Source: Candidatus Latescibacterota bacterium
Lineage (GTDB): Bacteria; Krumholzibacteriota; Krumholzibacteriia; Krumholzibacteriales; Krumholzibacteriaceae
Direction of reading: 5' to 3'
DNA: 35,205 nucleotides
Assembly: GCA_019038625.1 (NCBI GenBank)
Contig: JAHOYU010000105.1
Span: forward strand, 1-35,205
Below the pieces are notes generated by a model that was given only the letters and a program-made list of their open reading frames with translations, searched no databases and was not told the DNA's origin. The stretch's first letter is position 1. Every line of letters begins with the position of its first letter. This document shows, in pieces, positions 18,741-25,326 of this stretch. The position numbers and the translations under genes were made by a program.

Positions 18741-19022
18741 GTGCGAGATATAACAGGGATGGAGCGTCCGCAAGTAAGTAATGATGAATTGCGGGCTGCT
18801 CGTAACGCTATTGCGCTCAGCTTGCATCAGCGCCTAGACGAAAAGACGCGCGGAGCCTTCATTAGTACACACGAAGCGCTAGGGGTCATCACGGAAGAAT
18901 ACAAGGAGCTGATAGATGCAGTTCAGTCCAACGAGAGGAATGCTATCTTCTTGGAGCTGATAGACATAGCTACTGGATGTGAATTCGCGTTGGCCTCGAT
19001 GTTGGCGTGTGAAGATGCCTGA
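18741..19022 (+). CDS. MazG-like all-alpha NTP pyrophosphohydrolase candidate, 93 aa (GTG start)
   Basis: AAGGAG precedes GTG 18741. The region HEALGVITEEYKELIDAVQ followed by FLELIDIATGCEFAL carries the acidic E-EExxE ... E-xID spacing of MazG/all-alpha NTP-PPases, which bind Mg2+ and cleave (d)NTPs to monophosphates. The chain is short for a complete MazG and lacks other landmarks, so the call is moderate. A HAD/kinase pair lies upstream. Confidence 0.5.
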   Translation: MRDITGMERPQVSNDELRAARNAIALSLHQRLDEKTRGAFISTHEALGVITEEYKELIDAVQSNERNAIFLELIDIATGCEFALASMLACEDA

Positions 19023-19239
19023 TAAGCAATCGAAGTGCAGAAATGCCGATAAATACCAAGCTATGCGCAAGCCTACCTGCCTGGATGGCAAAGTGTGTGA
19101 TGTGTGTCGGACAAAGTGGGAACGGGCGCTACTACAGTCTGAGGCTATAGCGGTTGCGGTGGACAGCGTGATTATAGAAGAAATACAACGAAAGGCGAAG
19201 TATGTCATTTCCAACAGAAGTACTGAAGATAAGACGTAG
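19015..19239 (+). CDS. Small Cys-containing protein, 74 aa
   Basis: The start overlaps the upstream gene by eight bases. Two Cys lie in KVCDVCRTKWE with earlier single Cys (SKCRNADKY, KPTCLDG), a possible zinc site of four. The rest is helical. The end overlaps the next gene by 38 bases, unusual for this arm. Function unknown. Confidence 0.5.
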   Translation: MPDKQSKCRNADKYQAMRKPTCLDGKVCDVCRTKWERALLQSEAIAVAVDSVIIEEIQRKAKYVISNRSTEDKT

Positions 19240-19417
19240 AGTAGAGCGACTAGAGCAGATGCGTAGAACTGCTCGTGAGGACTACAATTCCTCAATGAAA
19301 GAATACTACACCCAACTTAAACACTTACAAGACAGCTGTCCGCATCCTGAATATGATTGGGAATTGGATGGAGCCGGCCACAACAACATCAAAACTTGCA
19401 AAGTCTGCGGAAAGTAG
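19202..19417 (+). CDS. Small coiled-coil/zinc protein, 71 aa
   Basis: AAGG precedes the ATG. An N-terminal helix (EVLKIRRRVERLEQMRRTAREDYNSS) is likely to be coiled coil; SCPHPEYDWELDG and TCKVCGK supply a Cys/His zinc site at the end. This helix-then-ribbon plan is common among phage accessory proteins. Function unknown. Confidence 0.6.
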   Translation: MSFPTEVLKIRRRVERLEQMRRTAREDYNSSMKEYYTQLKHLQDSCPHPEYDWELDGAGHNNIKTCKVCGK

Positions 19418-19423
19418 GAGATC

Positions 19424-19849
19424 ATGGCTCATACAGTATATTTGGCGGGTGGGATGAGAACCGGCTGGCAGGATCAGGTCATAAATGCAGCACCAGACCT
19501 GGACTATAAAGACCCTCGGACTCATGGGTTACGAAAAGAGAAGGAATACACAGAGTGGGACCTTAACGCTATTGATGAGTCGACCATCATGTTCGCATTC
19601 CTAGAGGCTGATAACCCGAGCGGCGCCGGACTGGCGTTAGAGATAGGTTATGCAAAAGCCCAAGGGAAGTATATCATCTTTGTGTGCGAAGCCCAGCATC
19701 CACATTATCGGTATTTTGGGATGTCTCGTATGTGTGCAAATAGGGTGTATGACTATCTAGAAGATGGTGTTGAGTTTCTAAGAACGTTCCAGACGTTTCC
19801 ACGAGACGCTTCAGATCCAGACAACTATTATGGGAGGTCGCGTGACTGA
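19424..19849 (+). CDS. Nucleoside 2-deoxyribosyltransferase-like protein (PF15891-like), 141 aa
   Basis: GGAG precedes ATG 19424. VYLAGGM at residues 5-11 starts the fold, and LDYKDPR, EYTEWDLNAIDES and ADNPSGAGLALEIGYAKAQGKYIIFV (about 62-87) match the deoxyribosyltransferase-like family: an Asp, and the SGxGLxxEIGYA helix with its catalytic Glu. Family members exchange bases on deoxynucleosides or cleave the N-glycosidic bond of nucleotides. Salvage or anti-defence use is possible. Which substrate it takes is not visible. Confidence 0.8.
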   Translation: MAHTVYLAGGMRTGWQDQVINAAPDLDYKDPRTHGLRKEKEYTEWDLNAIDESTIMFAFLEADNPSGAGLALEIGYAKAQGKYIIFVCEAQHPHYRYFGMSRMCANRVYDYLEDGVEFLRTFQTFPRDASDPDNYYGRSRD

Positions 19850-20171
19850 GCATAAGACATGGTTAAAGGTAGCTGAGGTGTTTGCTTCAGCTAAACTCTC
19901 GGATGACGGATTCTATGATGCCGGTCCGATACTCAAAGAATTTGTCTGTGGAATTTGTGACGCCTTACAAGATATGCATATGGTAGGTGACATCACGGCC
20001 CAGATGTGCACACTAATGAAAGAACGGCTTCTACTATTCAGTCCTGACTATAGAGGTCTTTCCGTTGATCAGTTTTTCTGGTGGGACACTGAAAACATTA
20101 TAGGCAATCAAGGACGAATACTGGCCTGTTGTTTCTTGGCCGCTATGACAGATAAGGAAGATGCCCCTTGA
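19842..20171 (+). CDS. Hypothetical protein, 109 aa (GTG start)
   Basis: GGGAGG precedes GTG 19842, which overlaps the upstream gene by eight bases. It is mostly helical (WLKVAEVFASAKLSD, ILKEFVCGICDALQDM, LMKERLLLF) with a final helix GRILACCFLAAMTD. It ends at promoter D. No family recognised. Confidence 0.6.
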   Translation: MTEHKTWLKVAEVFASAKLSDDGFYDAGPILKEFVCGICDALQDMHMVGDITAQMCTLMKERLLLFSPDYRGLSVDQFFWWDTENIIGNQGRILACCFLAAMTDKEDAP

Positions 20172-20196
20172 CAATTGGGGCTAAGCGTGTTATATT
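20168..20196 (+). promoter_or_regulatory. Promoter D (sigma-70-like)
   Basis: TTGACA, 17 bases, TATATT, with GCGTGTTATATTA as in the other copies (one base different in AATGTG). The -35 overlaps the stop of the upstream gene. Confidence 0.83.
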
Positions 20197-20223
20197 AAGG
20201 GGTACTCAAAAAGGAAAAGAAAA

Positions 20224-20448
20224 ATGAAAATCACAGTTACACACTTTCTGGAGCTAGACAGAGTCCAGATTGCACATCACGTGTCAGTAGCAAGTCACGG
20301 GGTTTATGAGTGTGAGTCATATGAACTAGAATCCATACTCAAACATATCGGCTCCTTGATGGCTAGTCATCACGGCCGAACTACACTTACCTACAGCGAC
20401 AGCGACGCCTACGAGCTGCCAGACAGGGGGGACAATGATCCTCGATAA
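20224..20448 (+). CDS. Hypothetical protein, 74 aa
   Basis: AAGGA precedes the ATG under promoter D. It has strand-like and helical segments (KITVTHFLELDRVQIAHHV, YELESILKHIGSLMASH) and an acidic end. It overlaps the next gene by 14 bases. Function unknown. Confidence 0.55.
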   Translation: MKITVTHFLELDRVQIAHHVSVASHGVYECESYELESILKHIGSLMASHHGRTTLTYSDSDAYELPDRGDNDPR

Positions 20449-20827
20449 ATCAGGCACTCCCATAAAAGACAACTCCCAAAACGAACTAATGGAACCAGAA
20501 GATCTGAATGATCTGTTCATTTTCGATCCAAACGTGATTCTGACTCCTCTGAACGCTAAGACCATCTGTGAGGCAGTTGCCAAGATTCAGTTAGGCCTTG
20601 ACGTGCCAGCGGAAGACATTTCCAAAGTGGCTCAGGAGTACTACAATTATGGGATGAAAGAAGGGCTGCGTAAAAGTGGCGACCTCGAGCATATACACAT
20701 AGCACGACAGGTACTTAAGGATTTCTTGTTGGTAGCTGATAACGTCTACGAGATGCTGGCTACGTATGTCCAACCGGACCAAGTATCACCACTGGCGGAG
20801 GATGAAGATGCATCTGAAGACCGTTGA
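20435..20827 (+). CDS. Hypothetical acidic protein, 130 aa
   Basis: A GGGGG run precedes the ATG. The first 30 residues are acidic and polar (PIKDNSQNELMEPEDLNDLF). The rest is helical, with EDISKVAQEYYNYGMKEGLRKSG and an acidic tail (LAEDEDASEDR). A helical structure for protein contacts seems likely. No family recognised. Confidence 0.6.
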   Translation: MILDKSGTPIKDNSQNELMEPEDLNDLFIFDPNVILTPLNAKTICEAVAKIQLGLDVPAEDISKVAQEYYNYGMKEGLRKSGDLEHIHIARQVLKDFLLVADNVYEMLATYVQPDQVSPLAEDEDASEDR

Positions 20828-20993
20828 AGAGTTAATAGACCAGGTGGAGGTGCTAGGACGCAGTTTTCAACGCGTACACGCTGAAGCCGCAGTAAGCAAT
20901 CATGAATGCAAACAGACTTTCACGAAACTACTACAGCTACGAGATGCTATGCTGTTGGGAGCGGCCGATGCCAAAGAAGAAGATAGAGATTAA
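20808..20993 (+). CDS. Small helical protein, 61 aa
   Basis: ATG 20808 is placed after GGAGG with a six-base spacing. The chain is helical (LKTVEELIDQVEVLGRSFQRVHAEAAV, FTKLLQLRDAML) and overlaps the ends of both neighbours. No motif recognised. Confidence 0.5.
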   Translation: MHLKTVEELIDQVEVLGRSFQRVHAEAAVSNHECKQTFTKLLQLRDAMLLGAADAKEEDRD

Positions 20994-21456
20994 TGGAAAA
21001 GGAACAAAGTTCGATTTCAGAGATAAGAAGACACGTCTTGAACTGCTTCCGCCTAATTTCACAGAAGCGATCGGTAAAGTACTTACGTACGGCGCCGAAA
21101 AGTACGATGCGCATAATTGGATGCAAGGGATGGAGTTCAGTCGACTCATAGGCGCTATGAAGCGTCATCTGGAAGAGATAGAGTTCAGTGAAGATTGGGA
21201 TCCGGAAACCGCAGAGCAGCACACGGCTCACATAGGCTGTTGCTTGGCGTTTCTACACTACTTCATAGAGCATCCAGAGCAGTACGAACAGTTCGATGAC
21301 CGTGTCTTTGAGCGGGGGACAGCTACTGCAGCGTCTTCCAACCCGACACTATTTGAGGTACTACATGAACAAGATAAAAGCAAGAAAGCTAGTCGCAGAC
21401 GACAACCAAAAAAGAAAGCGAAGAAAGGCACTACGAAAAAAAGCAAAGCCGGTTAA
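20968..21456 (+). CDS. DUF5664-type dATP/dGTP pyrophosphohydrolase, 162 aa
   Basis: GGGAG precedes ATG 20968. The family pattern is clear: GTKFDFRDKKTRLELLPP at about 12-29, VLTYGAEKYDAHNW at 38-51, MKRHLEEIEFSEDWDPETAEQHTAHIGCCLAFL at 65-97, with the acidic and His metal ligands in order. This DUF5664 group includes dNTP pyrophosphohydrolases that adjust the dATP/dGTP pools. The Lys-rich tail (residues 137-162) is translated in a second frame as part of the next gene. A link to DNA base replacement as in MazZ phages is possible, but no PurZ is visible here. Confidence 0.8.
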   Translation: MPKKKIEINGKGTKFDFRDKKTRLELLPPNFTEAIGKVLTYGAEKYDAHNWMQGMEFSRLIGAMKRHLEEIEFSEDWDPETAEQHTAHIGCCLAFLHYFIEHPEQYEQFDDRVFERGTATAASSNPTLFEVLHEQDKSKKASRRRQPKKKAKKGTTKKSKAG

Positions 21457-21730
21457 CAACCGAGTTCCAGTCAGCCACTTGCGCCCAGCAGGAAAATTAG
21501 TTACATTACAAGAGCTCAGCAAGCGCAGGGATCTCAGTCCGGCTTTTCAGTTAGGTCACAGCACTCAGCGAGGTCGGCTACTAAGTGTCGACTCCTCTGG
21601 AGCAGATGTGGTGTATGAAATTTACCAAGCTGATGGCGGCGTCCGTAAACAGAAAACATGGATCAGTGCGAGTACTCGTGTGTACCCATTACTTCCGTAC
21701 AAGCACAAAACAAGAAAGCATACTAAATGA
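21365..21730 (+). CDS. Hypothetical Lys/Arg-rich protein, 121 aa
   Basis: Starts MNKIKARKLVADDNQKRKRRKALRKKAKP, a strongly basic N-terminus of about 35 residues, overlapping the preceding gene by 92 bases in another frame. The rest looks like a small beta domain (GRLLSVDSSGADVVYEIYQADGGVRKQKTWISAST). It probably binds DNA or RNA. The ribosome site GAGGT is modest; ATGA coupling with the initiator supports it. Confidence 0.6.
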   Translation: MNKIKARKLVADDNQKRKRRKALRKKAKPVNNRVPVSHLRPAGKLVTLQELSKRRDLSPAFQLGHSTQRGRLLSVDSSGADVVYEIYQADGGVRKQKTWISASTRVYPLLPYKHKTRKHTK

Positions 21731-22722
21731 GTTTATCAACGAGTGCCAGGTTCCTGTGTTTCTACGTCCAGATGGCCGGCGGATCAATCGCCACCACGCG
21801 GGAGGGTCTTGGTGATCTTCTTGGTGTGCACATCTCCACCATCCACAGAGCACTTGTAGAGGCTCGAGAACTTGACTTTTTGACAGTCTCGAGAGGTTAT
21901 CGTTGCATCGTCGTCGAACAAACGGACACCCCTTTTGAGCTGAGTAAGGTTGCAGAGAGCATAGCTTATAAGGAAAGTAAGGTGTCACAGTGCAACACTG
22001 GAGTGAGTAAAGGTGCAGAGAGCGTAGCTTACTCTGAGAGTAAGGTTGCAGAAAGCGTAGCTTACTCGGAAGTAAAGGTGCAGAGAGCACAGCTTACTCC
22101 TGAAATTGAGGAGCCGGTTCCAGGTAGTACTATAAAGGATACTAGTAAGTCTATGTACAAAGAACCTAAAGAGCACATAGTAACTACGAAGCACACAGAT
22201 ACTAACAAGCACATAGTTAGTAATAGTGCCAAAACACCAAAAAAGCGAAAGCGAACTGCGAAGAAGGCGAAGCCTAAAAAAGAACCGACGCCGTCAAACT
22301 GTCCCTCAATACCGAAAGGTGGCATAGATGTCTCAAACGTAGCTGAAGAGGCATTTGCATTCCCATATGCCGGAAAAGGCTATAACGTGATGGGAGTGTG
22401 GTATTGGGTTTTGATGCGGTACAAGCGTAAGGGAATAGATCATCGTATGATATCGACTGAGTTTGGCAAGAAAGCCACTATCTATGCGAGGAACCTTGGC
22501 GCCGTGTTCGGCAAGGATTGGGATGAGCATAGGAAATACATCGACTGGTTCTTCCAGCAAGATGATGATTTCATTAGAAACAAAACACATTACGGGTTCG
22601 AGTATATGACAAGCAATGTATGCCTAAACAAATACAAAGCAAGCACCTCCCAGACAGGTGGTGCAGACTTTATAGACTCTGATGAAGAACGACAGACTCA
22701 CGGAAGGTGGATTCAGGAATGA
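21727..22722 (+). CDS. Replication initiator (lambda O-like organisation), 331 aa
   Basis: The N-terminal 60 residues are a winged helix: SIATTREGLGDLLGVHISTIHRALVEARELDFLTV. Residues 73-125 are coded by iterons and read SKVAESIAYKE, SKGAESVAYSE, SKVAESVAYSE and a frame-changed VKVQRAQLTPE. A polar region with a basic run (KTPKKRKRTAKKAKPKKEP) follows. The C-terminal domain from about 200 has GVWYWVLMRY and DWDEHRKYIDWFF and probably contacts the loader. It overlaps the loader gene as ATGA. In lambda, the O protein binds iterons inside its own gene and recruits the helicase through P. The gene order here, initiator then DnaC-like loader then helicase, fits the same job. No sequence match to O is claimed. 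Confidence 0.8.
   Translation: MSLSTSARFLCFYVQMAGGSIATTREGLGDLLGVHISTIHRALVEARELDFLTVSRGYRCIVVEQTDTPFELSKVAESIAYKESKVSQCNTGVSKGAESVAYSESKVAESVAYSEVKVQRAQLTPEIEEPVPGSTIKDTSKSMYKEPKEHIVTTKHTDTNKHIVSNSAKTPKKRKRTAKKAKPKKEPTPSNCPSIPKGGIDVSNVAEEAFAFPYAGKGYNVMGVWYWVLMRYKRKGIDHRMISTEFGKKATIYARNLGAVFGKDWDEHRKYIDWFFQQDDDFIRNKTHYGFEYMTSNVCLNKYKASTSQTGGADFIDSDEERQTHGRWIQE
21944..22098 (+). repeat. Probable replication origin: five iteron-like repeats inside the initiator gene
   Basis: Units start at 21944, 21977 (degenerate), 22007, 22040 and 22072, about 32-33 bases apart. The core is GTAAGGTTGC or GTAAAGGTGC, four variable bases, then AGC-NNAGCTTACT. Units 3 and 5 share 17 identical bases (from 22007 and 22072) read in two different frames, so DNA, not protein, is being conserved. 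An AT-rich stretch with repeated AGCACATAGT follows at about 22125-22230, as an unwinding element would. Confidence 0.82.
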
Positions 22723-23285
22723 GATTTACAGAACCTCCAGTAGGGCTTTTGACGATACCTAAGCGTTTTGCAGAAGCCAAGTTCGACGAGAAGACTTCAG
22801 ATGCCCTCAAATCAATTGGTGAGCTGTATGTGGACAATTTTACTACGTACTACTCCGAGGGCCGAGGGCCGGCTTTCTTAGGCGCACCAGGTGTTGGGAA
22901 GACCTATGCGGCCGCAGCTATCGCCCTGCAGCTTCATAAGATGGGAGTCCCCTGCTACTGGTCCGACGTAGTCGCAGACATGACTAAGCTGTTGGAGTGG
23001 AAAGACTTCAACCATCGGACAGAGTACTACAAGCTCAAAGGAAACATAGTCAACACTCCGTTCGTGGTATTGGATGACTTCACCTACTTGACAACATATC
23101 AGCGCACTAAGGAGCTTTTCTTTGAGATCTTGAACGCGCGATACTCGGCAGCACTACCAACACTAATTACAGGTAACTTTGCTCAAGATGACAGCGGTCC
23201 TTGGACAGCAATTAGTAACAATTTTGGCGGAGCAGTCTCCCGTCGCATAAAAGTCATGTCTAAAGGTTTAGTATTCAGAGATTGA
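22719..23285 (+). CDS. DnaC-like AAA+ helicase loader, 188 aa
   Basis: ATG 22719 overlaps the initiator stop as ATGA. Walker A is GAPGVGKT at residues 55-62, and Walker B is VVLDDF at about 116-121. The N-terminal 20 residues (RFTEPPVGLLTIPKRFAEAKF) resemble loader starts. The ending DSGPWTAISNNFGGAVSRRIKVM fits the sensor/Arg-finger region (S-R-R). It should load the DnaB-type helicase made by the next gene. Confidence 0.87.
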   Translation: MRFTEPPVGLLTIPKRFAEAKFDEKTSDALKSIGELYVDNFTTYYSEGRGPAFLGAPGVGKTYAAAAIALQLHKMGVPCYWSDVVADMTKLLEWKDFNHRTEYYKLKGNIVNTPFVVLDDFTYLTTYQRTKELFFEILNARYSAALPTLITGNFAQDDSGPWTAISNNFGGAVSRRIKVMSKGLVFRD

Positions 23286-23289
23286 GGGG

Positions 23290-23318
23290 TTGACAAATGG
23301 AGACGAATGTGTTATATT
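23290..23318 (+). promoter_or_regulatory. Promoter E (sigma-70-like)
   Basis: TTGACA, 17 bases, TATATT with GAATGTGTTATATTAC, as in the others. It lies directly after the loader stop, so the primase-helicase and polymerase can be transcribed separately. Confidence 0.84.
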
Positions 23319-23340
23319 ACATGCTAAGAAAGGACACCGA

Positions 23341-25326
23341 GTGAGCACACGTAGAGAAGTCGCAGAACAGATGTTTGAACTCTTCCAAGGTCGGAGGAGT
23401 GCGTACGCTATTAAGATCATGAAAGCTGATGGTGGGAAGGTGTTCATCCCCAACAGAGACGGGGAGGAAGACTTACCCTTTACACCAGAGGTCCTGGAAG
23501 CTCATCTCGCTGGTGAGATAGCCGCAGGCATCTATGTGCTCGATGGCACAGAGACGATGTGTGCGGTGGTTGACTTTGATGGCAAGAAGGGCGATCCTCT
23601 CAAGGATGCCCTGGTGGTCAAGAGTGCAGCCCTTACGAAGCTAGGATTGAGTAGCGTCCTGGAACGATCACAGAGTGGAAATGGTGTCCATCTGTGGTTC
23701 TTCTTTGATACGATGATTTCAGCGAAGCTGCTGCGTTTTGTAATCGGTAGTGTGATTCCTGAGTTTTCAGTTACGGTCAAAGATCGTGTATCGAGCTATG
23801 ACAGGTTGTTTCCTGTTCAAAATGATGCAGGTGACAGTTATGGCAGCTTGGTGGGCTTACCACTGAACGGGCCTGAGCTGATAGCAAAGGAACGCACCGT
23901 ATTCATCTCTGAAGACGGTGAATGCTTGCCAAAGCAGAGTGAATTGATAGGCAAGCTCTTGTTACAGAGAAATCTGTCAGGAGCAGTGCGAGAGATCGCT
24001 AAGAGTCTTCCAGCTCCGCAGAAGCGCACATCCGGCGGTAAAAACAACAAGAAGATGAAGAAGACGGCAGGGGGTATGAAGCTGTTGTCGCAATACGGTT
24101 GTTCGTGGCTAAGAGGAATGCTGGAGAACCCTGATAGTATGGACGAGTCCGAGTGGCACGCAGCTTTGGGTCAGTTTGCTCAGATTAAAAACGGCGAAGT
24201 TCTGGCACATACTTTCAGTTCCAAGTCGTCTAAGTATAATGAGAAGCAGACACAGGCCAAGTTCGATGTAGCGTTGAAAAAAGACCTACCTATGCGTTGC
24301 GACACGATACGCGAGAAGTTCGGTGGATGTCCTGAAGACTGTGTCTGTCAAGAGTTTGGATATGACTATCCGTGGCAACTAGCCAAGATACCACTAGAGA
24401 AACTACAGCAGCAGCAGACCGGCCTGGTTTACACTGGCGTAGAACTGGCCTCCGTGGCCCTGGATGTAGCCAAAGAGATTGACAGTGGCCAGAGGATGGG
24501 TTTCACATGGGGCTATGACGTACTTGATGACGCTACTGAGCTCAGACCGAAAGATCTCGTGATCGTCGCTGCACGTCGTAGTATGGGTAAGACAGGAGTC
24601 ATGATCGACTCTTCTTATAGAGGTGCCAGCATAAAGGTTCCACAATATGTCTTCTCCCTGGAGATGAGCGCTGAACAGCTAGCCTTGCGGTACTTGGCGC
24701 GGATCAGCGGCGTGGACCTGACGTTGATCACCACAGGTAAGTTAGGGCCAGCGGAATGGAAGCGAGTGAACGATGCTGCCAAAGAGCTGAGCACTCTTCC
24801 GATCTATATAGATGACACAACATGTATGGTTGAGCAAATGCTTGATCAAGCCGGAGAGCTTGTATTCCAGCACGGACAAGGTCCGATGTGGGTAGACTAT
24901 CTACAGTTGGTTAAAAAGCAAGGTCGTGAGTCTCAGAAAGAGGCTGTAGATGCAGTTATCTACGCGTACAAAAATATCGCCAAGATTCTAGATGTGCCCG
25001 TAGTAGCGCTTGCACAGTTCAATCGCGGCGAAGAGACGTACGAAGGTAACGACGACCTAGACTCCTGGCTGAAGGACACAGGTAACATCGAACAGCATGC
25101 GGACGTGATTCATTACATCCGAGGTACAGCAGCTCCTGGGACAGTGGTACGCCGTTGGCGCATCCACAAGGAGCGGCACAGACCGCAGGCGTTGAATTTC
25201 AAGTTCGAGTTGGAGCAGTGCATATTCAAGTGGGAACCAGCGGGTATCTGGGCTGGGGACGCTGGGGTGGACGCAGACAACCTTTATGAACTTAGCGGGC
25301 GCGGGTTTGATGACATTGAGGACTGA
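23341..25326 (+). CDS. Fusion of TOTE-type archaeo-eukaryotic primase and DnaB-family helicase, 661 aa
   Basis: GTG 23341 after AAGAAAGGA is preferred; the longer frame would read through promoter E. Residues 1-200 are an AEP primase: VVDFDG at 77-81 (two catalytic Asp), RSQSGNGVHLWFFF at 109-122 (the S-x-H motif), and SYDRLFPVQ...GLPLNGPE at 153-180, hallmarks of the TOTE primase. A middle region has CDTIREKFGGCPEDCVC. From about 390 it is a DnaB RecA-like core: Walker A ARRSMGKT at 411-418 and DYLQL at 519-523. One protein thus makes primers and unwinds DNA. The common phage solution is a TOPRIM (DnaG-like) primase joined to helicase, as in T7 gp4. Confidence 0.85.
   Translation: MSTRREVAEQMFELFQGRRSAYAIKIMKADGGKVFIPNRDGEEDLPFTPEVLEAHLAGEIAAGIYVLDGTETMCAVVDFDGKKGDPLKDALVVKSAALTKLGLSSVLERSQSGNGVHLWFFFDTMISAKLLRFVIGSVIPEFSVTVKDRVSSYDRLFPVQNDAGDSYGSLVGLPLNGPELIAKERTVFISEDGECLPKQSELIGKLLLQRNLSGAVREIAKSLPAPQKRTSGGKNNKKMKKTAGGMKLLSQYGCSWLRGMLENPDSMDESEWHAALGQFAQIKNGEVLAHTFSSKSSKYNEKQTQAKFDVALKKDLPMRCDTIREKFGGCPEDCVCQEFGYDYPWQLAKIPLEKLQQQQTGLVYTGVELASVALDVAKEIDSGQRMGFTWGYDVLDDATELRPKDLVIVAARRSMGKTGVMIDSSYRGASIKVPQYVFSLEMSAEQLALRYLARISGVDLTLITTGKLGPAEWKRVNDAAKELSTLPIYIDDTTCMVEQMLDQAGELVFQHGQGPMWVDYLQLVKKQGRESQKEAVDAVIYAYKNIAKILDVPVVALAQFNRGEETYEGNDDLDSWLKDTGNIEQHADVIHYIRGTAAPGTVVRRWRIHKERHRPQALNFKFELEQCIFKWEPAGIWAGDAGVDADNLYELSGRGFDDIED

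Noticed and set aside
23290-23340. An upstream in-frame extension of the primase-helicase beginning at TTG 23290
   Set aside because: It would translate the promoter itself. The GTG at 23341 has AAGAAAGGA upstream.
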